Assembly (NCBI RefSeq): GCF_001428505.1
Contig: NZ_LMHU01000001.1
Span: 1,076,891 to 1,140,890, forward strand
DNA from: Terrabacter sp. Root181
GTDB lineage: Bacteria > Actinomycetota > Actinomycetes > Actinomycetales > Dermatophilaceae
Length of the DNA: 64,000 nucleotides
Direction: 5' to 3'
Below, piece after piece: positions 7,852-16,831 of the stretch. Made by a program: the position numbers and the translations under genes. Each line of letters opens with the position of its first letter. The first letter of the stretch is position 1. Below the pieces are notes generated by a model, which was given only the letters and a program-made list of their open reading frames with translations, did no database searches and was not told where the DNA came from.

Positions 7852-9084
7852 TCAGTAGTAGGGATGGACCAGCTCGTCGGAGAGCTGACGGGTGAGCTCG
7901 CCCCGGAGACCGGCCAGCTCGCGGTCGGCGCCGTGCTGCACGTCGGAGGCGCCCATGGAGCGCTCCGCGGCGCGGGCCTCCGCGAGAGAGAGGCGCAGGT
8001 CGTCGCGGGGGTGGCTCGCGTCCCAGCGCAGGTCCTGCTCTCGCGCCCGCTGGCGTGCGGCCGCGACCTGCTGCGCCGTCGGGCCCGGACGCTCGCGCAC
8101 CGCCTCGAGGACCGCGAAGGGGTCCTCTCGCCGTCGCGCCCCCGCGGCGGCCAGCGTGTGGAGGCCGGGCAGGTTCTCGGTCGTGACGAGCAGACGCACG
8201 ACGGCGGACGTGCCTGCAACCTCGGCGGCCCGGAGGTCGGCGAGGTACTCGCGGCGCTGGGACTCGACGGCGGCGAGGCGCTCGAAGAGCAGGAGCAGGA
8301 GGGTTGCGGGCGCGGAGAGCACGCGGAGGACCAGTGAGCCGACAGCGTTCATGGTCGCCTCGGAGACATCGCGACGGTCGTCGACGAAGTCTGAGTAGGC
8401 GTCGTCGGGCAAGGGGGTCAGGAGCGTGGCGGCGCGACGCAGCACGCCGTGCGCGACGGCCGCCAGGTGGCTGAGGGCCGTGTCCCGGCCGCGGAGATGT
8501 CCCATCTCGTGGGCGAGCAGGGCGAGGCGCTCGTCGTCGGTGAGCAGGGTCCAGAGCGGTAGCCCGATCACGAGCGCCTGACGGCGCCCCCAGCCGATTC
8601 GAGCGACGCCCGCGTTGAACTCGATCGAGACGGCGATGAGGTCCGGGGCCGGCGTACCGACCGACTCGGCCACGGCTGCCACGAGGCGGTGGGTACTCGG
8701 ATAGTCATCGGCTGGCAGCAGTCGGACGTCCTCGAGCCGGTGGGGCCGTGGCGCGATGGCAACCACGATCAGCCAGCCGAGGACGACGGCGAACCAGCCG
8801 ATGACGTTCTTCGAGGCGACGGTGGCGATGACGAGCAGGACCAACGCGATGGCATACGAGGCGAGTACGAGCACCGAGATCGCGATGACGCCACGTGACG
8901 TGCGGGTCGAAGCCTGGGGGCGCTCGCCCCGACTCACCTGGGCGAGCAGGACGCCGTGGATCCGGGCCGAGGCCTGGTCGAGTGCCTCGACTCGCCGGCG
9001 GGCGAACCACGAGAGTCCAGGTCGCGGTGGGGCCGCGGCGGCGGTGGACGTGGGCGAGGACGAATGTGGGTGGAGCTCGGACAA
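7852..9084 (-). CDS. M48-family zinc metallopeptidase, membrane-anchored
   Basis: A HtpX/Ste24-type protease of about 410 residues. Two adjacent hydrophobic segments (GVIAISVLVLASYAIALVLL and the following VIGWFAVVLGWLIVVAIA) anchor it. The zinc motif is HEMGH in LLAHEMGHLRGRD, with a third-ligand Glu expected in the RREYLADLRAAE segment. The C-terminal 130 residues are Arg- and Ala-rich and charged. I chose the TTG at 9084, which has GAAGGG upstream, over a longer frame that would run unconserved into the divergent promoter region; the start is uncertain. Confidence 0.85.
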   Translation of the reverse strand: MSELHPHSSSPTSTAAAAPPRPGLSWFARRRVEALDQASARIHGVLLAQVSRGERPQASTRTSRGVIAISVLVLASYAIALVLLVIATVASKNVIGWFAVVLGWLIVVAIAPRPHRLEDVRLLPADDYPSTHRLVAAVAESVGTPAPDLIAVSIEFNAGVARIGWGRRQALVIGLPLWTLLTDDERLALLAHEMGHLRGRDTALSHLAAVAHGVLRRAATLLTPLPDDAYSDFVDDRRDVSEATMNAVGSLVLRVLSAPATLLLLLFERLAAVESQRREYLADLRAAEVAGTSAVVRLLVTTENLPGLHTLAAAGARRREDPFAVLEAVRERPGPTAQQVAAARQRAREQDLRWDASHPRDDLRLSLAEARAAERSMGASDVQHGADRELAGLRGELTRQLSDELVHPYY

Positions 9085-9373
9085 CGGACGGCCCTTCGGC
9101 GGTGGGTTGGTGCTCCGGATGCTACGGCTGCGTCGACCGTCGCGGGCTGCTTGCCCGGGCACGGTCGCGACGGGCCCCGCCACGAGGGCCAGAGCCGGGC
9201 CCACATCAGGGGCGCGGGCCGCAAGGTCGTGGAGCTCTCCCGGCACCTGGTGCCGAAGGATCTCATCGAGCCATCCCGCGGATCATCCACACCCCCTCGT
9301 CGGGGTGGCTCGTCAGCCACAGGCAGACGCCGCCGCTGTGCGGCATCCAGGATGCGCGGTCACGCTCGGAGGC

Positions 9374-10396
9374 ATGGACCTGTCGTGCGCGCACCGACTG
9401 CTCCGGTCGCAGGACGGGGTGATCTCGCGGTCGCAGGCCCTGGAGTGCGGCCTCGACGACAACGGCCTGGAGAGGCTGCTGCGCCGTCGAGAGCTGGCGC
9501 GGATCCACCCGGGCATCTACGTCGACCACACCGGGCCCGCCACGTGGTCGCAGCGCGCCTGGGCCGCCACGCTCTTCCACTGGCCCGCGGCGCTCGCCGG
9601 GCCGTCCGCGCTGCGGGCTCACGGTCTCAGGTCGTTCAACGGGGGAGGGCGCGCTGACGCGTGGATCGACAAGGGGATCCGTTTCGGACGCGTGGCCGAC
9701 GTGGACCCGGTCCATGTCGTCGTGGACGCGAGTCGACGGGTCGTGCCACCGAGTGGTGTCGTCGTGACCCGTCGGTCCGACTTCGAGAGTCGCGTCCTGC
9801 TCCACCTCGCGCCGCCGCGTCTCCGCCTCGACGAGGCCCTTCTCGACGTGGCGTCGAGCTGTCGAGGCGAGGCGGACGCCGTCGCCGTCCTGTCGGATGC
9901 GTGCCAGGAGGGAGCGACGACCGCCTCACGCCTTCGCGCCACGCTGGCCGCACGTGGGCGGTTGCCTCGGCGACGGCTCCTCCTGGCGATCCTGGACGAC
10001 ATCGCGAACGGGACGATGTCGGTCCTCGAACGGCGCTACCTCTCCGAGGTCGAGCGAGCGCACGGCCTGCCGACGGCGCGCCGGCAGGTCCGCGCCGTCA
10101 CGAGGTGGGGAGTGACCTACCGCGACGTCGAGTACCCGGAGCTCGGGGTCGTCGTGGAGCTCGACGGACGGTTCGTCCACGCAGGGCCGGCGCGCGAGTG
10201 GGCCGATCTCGAGCGCGACGTCGACGCCGCGAGCCGTGGTGATGCCACCCTGCGACTGGGTTGGTCCCACGTTCTCGAGCCCTGTCGCGCGAGTCTGCTG
10301 GTCGGGCAGCTCCTCCGATCCCGCGGCTGGGACGGCGAGCTCACGTCGTGCGGCCCGAGCTGCGGCGTGGCTCGGTCGAGGCATCGGGTCGCGTGA
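9374..10396 (+). CDS. AbiEi-type HTH plus DUF559 endonuclease-like domain protein
   Basis: A 340-residue protein. The N-terminus (LRSQDGVISRSQALECGLDD through HPGIYVDHTGP) is the winged-helix domain seen in type IV AbiEi antitoxins. The C-terminus carries the DUF559/Vsr-like PD-(D/E)xK pattern: YRDVEYPELGVVVELDGRF supplies the D/ExD residues, followed by ADLERDVDAA and a closing VLEPCRASLLVGQLLRSRGW helix. No AbiEii toxin gene is beside it. Such stand-alone proteins are frequent in actinobacteria and their role is unknown. Start ATG at 9374 fits the HTH; the upstream 289 bp is a divergent promoter region shared with the M48 gene. Confidence 0.8.
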   Translation: MDLSCAHRLLRSQDGVISRSQALECGLDDNGLERLLRRRELARIHPGIYVDHTGPATWSQRAWAATLFHWPAALAGPSALRAHGLRSFNGGGRADAWIDKGIRFGRVADVDPVHVVVDASRRVVPPSGVVVTRRSDFESRVLLHLAPPRLRLDEALLDVASSCRGEADAVAVLSDACQEGATTASRLRATLAARGRLPRRRLLLAILDDIANGTMSVLERRYLSEVERAHGLPTARRQVRAVTRWGVTYRDVEYPELGVVVELDGRFVHAGPAREWADLERDVDAASRGDATLRLGWSHVLEPCRASLLVGQLLRSRGWDGELTSCGPSCGVARSRHRVA

Positions 10397-10491
10397 GGGC
10401 CGTCTGCGTGGGCCGCAGGTCGTGGAGTGCAGTCGGCACCACGTGCTGGGAGAACTCCACCACCGGACCCGAGGCGCCCGTCGGCGCGGAG

Positions 10492-11385
10492 TCAGGGGGC
10501 GGGTGGGGTGAGGTGGTCCCAGCCCCGGCGGATCGCTGCACCCAGGTGGTCGAGCGGGTAGGGCAGGCGCGGGTCGGGCTCGCGCAGCGCCTCCTCGAGG
10601 GAGCCCGCACCGAGCCGGCGCTCGCGGATCACGGCCGCGACCGCGGCGATCTCGTCGCGCTGCCGGGCCACGAACGCGCCGTCGACCGGGCGTCCGTGTC
10701 CCGGCACGACGACGATGCGGTCAGCGGCCTGGACGAGGTGCGAGGTGAGTGTGTCGGCCCACTCGAGCGGCCAGCAGTCACTGCCGAACGACGGCTGGGC
10801 GCTCTCCTCGACGAGGTCACCGAGGAACATCGCGTCGGTGTCGGGCACGAGCACGGCGACGTCGCCGTCGGTGTGGCCGCGACCGGCATACGTCATCGTG
10901 ACCACGCGGTCACCGAGGTCGATGGTCGCGTTGGAGCCGAAGGTGCGGTCGGGCGCGCGCACGACGGTAGCCATGACCTCGGCGGCGTCGCGCTCGGTGT
11001 AGCCGTGCTCCGGACCGGCTCCCGGGTCGGCCCGGAAGGCGGCCTTGATCCGCTGGGCGTCTTCCTCGATCGTGCGCCCGACGTTGTCGTGCGCATGCAC
11101 CGTCGCGAGGTCGAAGGCGGCGTTGCCGAACGTGTGGTCGAAGTGGACGTGCGTGTTGACGACGTGGCGCACCTCGATGTCACGGCCGAGGCGCCGGACG
11201 TCGTCGAGCACCTGGCTGCCCTCGACGTCGCTCGCACGGGTGTCGATGACGACGGCGCCGTGGCGGCCGAGCACGAGTCCGACGTTGACGTCCCACTGCC
11301 GGTAGCGCGCGACGAAGACGCGATCGGCGACCTCGACGAAGCCCGTCGTCGTCGCCGTCGTGGCTCCCTCGGGCGGTGCGGTCAT
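10492..11385 (-). CDS. metallo-beta-lactamase-fold hydrolase
   Basis: A 297-residue MBL-fold enzyme. The dinuclear metal motif is NTHVHFDHTFGN (HxHxDH), with VVIDTRA before it, GRGHTDGD supplying the next His, FLGDLVEES the bridging Asp, and VVPGHGRP the last His. It resembles glyoxalase-II and quinoprotein-relay-associated hydrolases, but the substrate is not defined. The ATG at 11385 is preferred because AAGGG lies seven bases upstream; a GTG at 11409 is possible. It is convergent with the AbiEi-type gene. Confidence 0.88.
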   Translation of the reverse strand: MTAPPEGATTATTTGFVEVADRVFVARYRQWDVNVGLVLGRHGAVVIDTRASDVEGSQVLDDVRRLGRDIEVRHVVNTHVHFDHTFGNAAFDLATVHAHDNVGRTIEEDAQRIKAAFRADPGAGPEHGYTERDAAEVMATVVRAPDRTFGSNATIDLGDRVVTMTYAGRGHTDGDVAVLVPDTDAMFLGDLVEESAQPSFGSDCWPLEWADTLTSHLVQAADRIVVVPGHGRPVDGAFVARQRDEIAAVAAVIRERRLGAGSLEEALREPDPRLPYPLDHLGAAIRRGWDHLTPPAP

Positions 11386-11489
11386 GCCGCGACCCTTGGT
11401 GTGATCCACGTCTCGCCGAGCATGGGTCCACCGTAGCGGCCACGTCCTGAGGAGGCGTCCGGCGCCCGGTTCCTCTACGTTTGTGGACC

Positions 11490-12035
11490 ATGTCGACCGA
11501 GATCCACACCTCCACTCCCGGCTCGAAGTCCCGACGCAAGGTCGTCATCGCTGCCGTCCTCGCCTCGATCGCCCTGCTCTCGACCGGTGCCGTCGCCTTC
11601 TGGTCCGGCGACAGCTGGAGCGACGAGGCGATGTCGTCGGGCGGCTTCCCCGGACTGCCCGGGGGCGACTGGTCGAGCACGACCTCGGACGACGGCTGGG
11701 GCTCGGCAGACACCTCCACCGCCGCCACCAGCGGGGCCGGCGCGACCGGGGCGACCGGGGCCCGCCGACCCGGGACCACCCGACCGCGGGCTACCGCTGT
11801 CGTCGTCGAGCCGGCCTCCCACCCGACCTCGTCGGTCCCCACGACGACGGCGCCCGCTCCGTCGCCGAGCCAGGCCACCACGGCGCCCGCACCGAGCTCG
11901 ACCGCCGCCCCGAGCCCGAGGCCGACCAGGGGCAACCCGAAGCCGAAGCCGACCTCGACGAAGAAGCCCATCCCGACGCCCAGCCCCTCACCCACGTCGA
12001 GCGACGGCGGCTGCGTCCTGCTCGTCATCTGCTGA
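11490..12035 (+). CDS. exported Pro/Thr/Ser-rich protein of unknown function
   Basis: A 181-residue protein with a basic N-region (SKSRRK), one hydrophobic segment (VVIAAVLASIALLSTGAVAF) that is either a signal peptide or a membrane anchor, and a long low-complexity tail of Pro, Thr, Ser and Ala ending in GGCVLLVIC. The tail is typical of cell-wall-spanning linkers. No catalytic domain can be recognised. Two Cys flank a short hydrophobic C-terminus. GC-rich low-complexity frames can be spurious, but the start, signal segment and spacing to the HIT gene (46 bp) support a real gene. Confidence 0.65.
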   Translation: MSTEIHTSTPGSKSRRKVVIAAVLASIALLSTGAVAFWSGDSWSDEAMSSGGFPGLPGGDWSSTTSDDGWGSADTSTAATSGAGATGATGARRPGTTRPRATAVVVEPASHPTSSVPTTTAPAPSPSQATTAPAPSSTAAPSPRPTRGNPKPKPTSTKKPIPTPSPSPTSSDGGCVLLVIC

Positions 12036-12081
12036 GCCCCGCGGCCCGCCCGACCGTGCTCGGGCGTGAAAGCCTGTCGGC

Positions 12082-12507
12082 ATGGACTGCGTCTTCTGCT
12101 CGATCGTGGCGGGGGAGGTCCAGGCCGACGTCGTGCTCGACGAGCCGGACCTCGTCGCCTTCCTCGACCGCCGCCCCGTCTTCAAGGGCCACGTGCTGCT
12201 CGTGCCGCGCCGGCATGTCGACACCCTGCTCGACCTGCCCGCGGACCTGCACGCCACGCTGCTCGGGGCGACCCAGCGCCTCGCCGCGGCCGTCGTCGAG
12301 GCGCTCGGCGCGCAGGGCACGTTCGTCGCGGTGAACAACGTCGTGAGCCAGTCCGTGCCGCACCTGCACGTCCACGTCGTGCCACGGACCAAGGGCGACG
12401 GCCTGCGCGGTTTCTTCTGGCCGCGGACGACCTACGCGTCGCCGGAGGAGTCCGCCGCGCACGCGGCCCGGATCGCCACCGTGCTGGCACCGGCCGGGGA
12501 CGCCTGA
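12082..12507 (+). CDS. HIT-family nucleotide hydrolase/transferase
   Basis: A 141-residue histidine-triad protein. CVFCSIVAGE at the start carries the structural-zinc Cys pair common in Hint-like members; the active-site triad is HLHVHVVPR near residue 95. Members hydrolyse nucleoside phosphoramidates or dinucleotides. Length is usual for the family. It is monocistronic, ended by a hairpin at 12529-12546 just before the groEL control region. Confidence 0.93.
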   Translation: MDCVFCSIVAGEVQADVVLDEPDLVAFLDRRPVFKGHVLLVPRRHVDTLLDLPADLHATLLGATQRLAAAVVEALGAQGTFVAVNNVVSQSVPHLHVHVVPRTKGDGLRGFFWPRTTYASPEESAAHAARIATVLAPAGDA

Positions 12508-12528
12508 GCCGACCCCACGGCATACGCC

Positions 12529-12546
12529 CTCACCCGAGCGGGTGAG
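12529..12546. terminator. hairpin after the HIT gene
   Basis: CTCACCC-GAGC-GGGTGAG forms a perfect 7-bp stem with a 4-base loop, 21 bp after the HIT stop and 3 bp before the first CIRCE element. No T-run follows. Confidence 0.5.
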
Positions 12547-12549
12547 ACG

Positions 12550-12576
12550 TTTGCACTCTCACCCCGAGAGTGCCAA
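12550..12576 (+). promoter_or_regulatory. CIRCE element 1 (HrcA operator)
   Basis: TTTGCACTC-N9-GAGTGCCAA closely matches the CIRCE consensus TTAGCACTC-N9-GAGTGCTAA, with the correct 9-bp spacer. It lies 156 bp before groEL. HrcA repression lifted by heat shock is the established role of this element. Confidence 0.9.
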
Positions 12577-12584
12577 TAATGGCG

Positions 12585-12611
12585 TTAGCACTCTCCCTAG
12601 GGGAGTGACAG
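12585..12611 (+). promoter_or_regulatory. CIRCE element 2 (HrcA operator)
   Basis: TTAGCACTC-N9-GAGTGACAG has a perfect left arm and a degenerate right arm. It starts 9 bp after the end of the first element, so two HrcA dimers could bind side by side. The groEL start follows 120 bp later behind a GGGAGGAA ribosome site. Confidence 0.85.
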
Positions 12612-12653
12612 AAATGGGCCGTATGCCGAGGGGCTGGGTTCGCAGCTACATGA

Positions 12654-14363
<1,710 letters not shown>

Positions 14364-14397
14364 GCCCAACCGTCTGAGCAGCACCGCAGCACGTCGC

Positions 14398-14431
14398 AAG
14401 GGCGGCTCCTCCTCACGGGGGAGCCGCCCTT
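14398..14431 (+). terminator. groEL terminator
   Basis: A 12-bp perfect stem, AAGGGCGGCTCC pairing with GGAGCCGCCCTT, with a 10-base loop, 34 bp after the groEL stop. The downstream bases are not T-rich, which is common for actinobacterial hairpin terminators. Confidence 0.85.
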
Positions 14432-14467
14432 GGGCGTCTCGGGCGTCTCGGGCGTCCCGGGCGTCCC
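14432..14467. repeat. four tandem 9-bp repeats
   Basis: GGGCGTCTC twice, then GGGCGTCCC twice, directly after the groEL terminator and before the convergent WXG100 gene. The repeat is non-coding as far as I can see and may vary in copy number by slippage. Confidence 0.8.
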
Positions 14468-14522
14468 GGGGTCCCAGGCGCCCGTGAGGCAGAGCGGCGT
14501 ATGCCGTGTGCCCGCGAGGGAC

Positions 14523-14813
14523 TCAGCGGGCGAAGAGGGCGCGCGTCGCGTTCTCGTGCTCGGCATACGCCGAGGACGCCTTGAGGGTGAGGCGGCCGAC
14601 GTCGGCCAGCGCCTCGGTCATCTGGGCCCGGATGCGCTGGTAGTCGTGCATGACGCGCTCGAACTCGACCTTGGCCGGGCCCTGCCAGTCGGCGCCCATG
14701 CCGGCGAGGCGCCCGCGCAGCTCGGCGGTGCTCGACGTGATGGTGTCGGCGAGGCGGTTGATGTCGCCGGCCGCGGCGGCGATGCGTTCGGTGTCAACGA
14801 CGGAACGGGACAT
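14523..14813 (-). CDS. WXG100-family protein (ESAT-6-like)
   Basis: A 96-residue helical-hairpin protein. The turn motif W-x-G is Trp43-Gln-Gly in ADWQG, flanked by two amphipathic helices. The C-terminus YAEHENATRALF contains a Y-x-x-x-D/E-like pattern used by type VII secretion substrates. No partner WXG100 gene, EccC ATPase or other ESX component is in the window, so its secretion machinery must be elsewhere. ATG start; monocistronic and convergent with groEL. Confidence 0.88.
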   Translation of the reverse strand: MSRSVVDTERIAAAAGDINRLADTITSSTAELRGRLAGMGADWQGPAKVEFERVMHDYQRIRAQMTEALADVGRLTLKASSAYAEHENATRALFAR

Positions 14814-14952
14814 GGGTCTACTCCTCGATCGGTGGACCGGCCGGACGGCGGCCGCGTGCGTTCGAGGCTAGGTCGGGCGGAGGGGCGGCGGCGCGCGTCA
14901 TCCACAGGGGACCCGACGGCGTACGTGATGGGGCTGGCCTAGGCTCGGGGCC

Positions 14953-15741
14953 ATGACCGTGTGGATCGACCAGCCGATCTGGCCCGCCCACGGTCGGCTC
15001 TTCGCCCACCTCGTCAGCGACACCTCCTACGACGAGCTGCACGCCGTCGCCCGCGCCGCCCAGCTGCACCCGCGGTCGTTCGACGGCGACCACTACGACG
15101 TGCCGCAGGGACGGTGGCAGGACGCGGTCGACGCCGGCGCCACACCGACGGGCGGGGCCGACCTCGCGCGCCGGCTCAACGCGTCCGGCCTGCGGCTGCG
15201 CAAGCGCAAGCGCGACCGCGGGGTCCTCCGCATCCTCGACGTGTCGTTCCCCAACGGCTCGAGCGACGTCGACCTCGTGGCCTCCGACGACCCGATGGAC
15301 CCGGCCCGCGTGCTGGCGGCGATGGTCTTCGTCCGCGACCGGCGCGGCGACTTCGTCGTCGTGCACAGCGTGCGTCGCGGCGAGTGGGGCTCTCCCGGTG
15401 GGTGGCGCGAGGACGACGAGACACCGGTCGAGAACGCCGTGCGCGAGACGTTCGAGGAGACCGGACTCAGGCTGCGTCACCCGGACGTACTGCCTTGCGG
15501 CTACGAGCGGTTCACGCCTCGCACCGACGACAACCTCTTCGGTCGCGACAAGCCCTTCCTGCAGGTCTTCCGAACCCGGCTCGACGACGTGCGGCCGGAG
15601 CTCACCGACGGCGACGACGGCATCCACGAGACGCGCTGGGTGACGCCGCAGGAGTACGCCGAGCTCTGCGGCCACCTCTTCTGGTGGGCCCTCGCCGTCG
15701 AGGTCTTCCCGGACCTGCGCGGCTTCGCCCGCCCCCGCTGA
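14953..15741 (+). CDS. DUF4031-NUDIX fusion hydrolase
   Basis: A 262-residue two-domain protein. Residues 1-80 match DUF4031: WPAHGRLFAHLVSDTSYDEL and FDGDHYDVPQGRW. Residues 115-245 form a NUDIX fold with the metal-binding box beginning GGWREDDETPVENAVRETF and ending EETG. NUDIX enzymes cleave nucleoside diphosphates linked to another group; which one is unknown here. DUF4031 also occurs alone, and its fusion suggests a shared substrate. The ATG start is supported by the DUF4031 N-terminus. A long hairpin follows the stop. Confidence 0.9.
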   Translation: MTVWIDQPIWPAHGRLFAHLVSDTSYDELHAVARAAQLHPRSFDGDHYDVPQGRWQDAVDAGATPTGGADLARRLNASGLRLRKRKRDRGVLRILDVSFPNGSSDVDLVASDDPMDPARVLAAMVFVRDRRGDFVVVHSVRRGEWGSPGGWREDDETPVENAVRETFEETGLRLRHPDVLPCGYERFTPRTDDNLFGRDKPFLQVFRTRLDDVRPELTDGDDGIHETRWVTPQEYAELCGHLFWWALAVEVFPDLRGFARPR

Positions 15742-15746
15742 GACGC

Positions 15747-15780
15747 ACGTATGCCGCCCACCTGGGTGGACGGCATACGT
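15747..15780. terminator. bidirectional hairpin terminator
   Basis: ACGTATGCCG pairs with CGGCATACGT (10 bp), enclosing an inner CCACC/GGTGG stem after one mismatch. It sits between the convergent NUDIX and YajQ genes. Both arms carry the genome's over-represented GTATGCCG octamer. Confidence 0.8.
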
Positions 15781-15826
15781 GGTCTCTCGTGGTGGGTTCA
15801 CCTGTCGCCCAAGCGGACCCGCGCGC

Positions 15827-16321
15827 TCAACGCTGGTTCGTGAAGTTCAGCGCGACGTCGAGGTCGGCCTCACGCAGCATCCGCTGGACGGCCTGGAGGT
15901 CGTCGCGGGACTTGCTCGACACGCGCAGCTCGTCGCCCTGGATCTGGCTCTTGACGCCCTTGGGCCCCTCGTCGCGGATGAGCTTGTTGATCTTCTTCGC
16001 GTTCTCCTGCGAGATTCCCTCCTTGAGGGGCGCGTCGAGGTGGTACTCCTTGCCGGAGAGGCGCGGTCCGGCCTCGGGGACGTCGAGGTGCTTGAGGCTG
16101 ACCTTGCGCTTGACGAGGTGGGTCTGCACGACGTCGAGCACCGCGAGGCAGCGCTCCTCGGTGTTCGCCTTCATCTTGATGACGTCACCCGCGAGGTCGA
16201 CGGAGGCGCCGACGTTCTTGAAGTCGTAGCGCGTCGCGATCTCCTTGCTGGCGCTGTTGACCGCGTTCGCGATCTCCTGCTTGTCGAACTTGCTGACGAT
16301 GTCGAACGAGGAGTCGGCCAT
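15827..16321 (-). CDS. YajQ-family nucleotide-binding protein
   Basis: A 164-residue protein with two ferredoxin-like domains. It starts MADSSFDIVSKFDKQE and has the conserved EIATRYDFKNVGAS and KVSLKHLDVPEAGPRLSGKE segments and the C-terminal READLDVALNFTNQR. Family members bind RNA or cyclic di-GMP; the XC_3703 homologue is a c-di-GMP effector. Which ligand is used here is unknown. The gene is divergent from tRNA-Tyr, with 136 bp between. Confidence 0.95.
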   Translation of the reverse strand: MADSSFDIVSKFDKQEIANAVNSASKEIATRYDFKNVGASVDLAGDVIKMKANTEERCLAVLDVVQTHLVKRKVSLKHLDVPEAGPRLSGKEYHLDAPLKEGISQENAKKINKLIRDEGPKGVKSQIQGDELRVSSKSRDDLQAVQRMLREADLDVALNFTNQR

Positions 16322-16457
16322 CGGTGGGGTCCTTCCGGATGCTGTTGTCTGGTCTGTCGGGCGGGCGCTCGAGACGCGTGCGGACGCGACGAAAGCGCCG
16401 CCGCGGGCCCGATTTCGGACCGCGCCCGATCTCTTGCTATCCTTCCAGACGCACCAG

Positions 16458-16538
16458 GGCAGGTTGTCCGAGCGGCCAATGGAAACGGACTGTAAATCCG
16501 TCGCGAGAGCTACGAAGGTTCGAATCCTTCACCTGCCA
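16458..16538 (+). tRNA. tRNA-Tyr (GTA anticodon)
   Basis: The acceptor arms GGCAGGT (16458-16464) and ACCTGCC (16531-16537) pair, with discriminator A at 16538. The anticodon GTA is at 16492-16494 in the loop CTGTAAA closed by CGGA/TCCG. A long variable arm marks a class II tRNA as expected for bacterial tRNA-Tyr, and the T-arm is GAAGGTTCGAATCCTTC. The 3' CCA is not encoded. It has its own terminator and a neighbouring integrase remnant, so it served as an integration site. Confidence 0.96.
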
Positions 16539-16550
16539 CCCAGTGCTCAG

Positions 16551-16590
16551 AAGGGCCCCTGACCAGCGGAAACGCCGGTCGGGGGCCCTT
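16551..16590 (+). terminator. tRNA-Tyr terminator
   Basis: AAGGGCCCC (16551-16559) pairs with GGGGCCCTT (16582-16590), with an inner GACC/GGTC stem, and is followed by TCTGCT. It is a strong intrinsic terminator. Confidence 0.85.
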
Positions 16591-16636
16591 TCTGCTGTCT
16601 GGCGGCGGGGGCCCGCTGGTGGCCGACGACGGCTCT

Positions 16637-16831
16637 TTACGAGTGTCTGTGGGGAAATCTGCCGGGCTCGACGCAGAGATGGCTGCAGGACGCGTAGACG
16701 CGGAGGAGTACGTTCACGCTGTGTGCCGCCCGATCGGCGACCTGGGTGACGGGCGCACCCGCGTTGAGCCAGAGCGAGACCGCTGCGTGCCGCAGGTGGT
16801 ATGGCCGGGCCTTGGGTATGTACATGGCGTG
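16637..16831 (-). pseudogene. truncated tyrosine recombinase (phage/ICE integrase), C-terminal fragment
   Basis: About 65 codons on the minus strand encode the C-terminal catalytic core of an actinobacterial integrase: ARPYHLRHAAVSLWLNAG (box with Arg-His), APVTQVADRAAHSVNVLL (GHS-like box, here AHS) and RVYAS with the nucleophilic Tyr. An in-frame TGA at 16832-16834 cuts it off upstream, where the next gene starts on the other strand, so the N-terminal three quarters are gone. It points towards tRNA-Tyr, as integrases at a tRNA attachment site do. It cannot be active. Confidence 0.82.

Noticed and set aside
14400-14470. CRISPR-like short repeat cluster
   Set aside because: The 9-bp units are directly adjacent with no spacers.
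16619-16828. N-terminal extension of the DUF1704 gene from a GTG at 16619
   Set aside because: It would overlap the integrase fragment antisense and adds about 70 residues unlike the family; the GTG at 16829 fits better.
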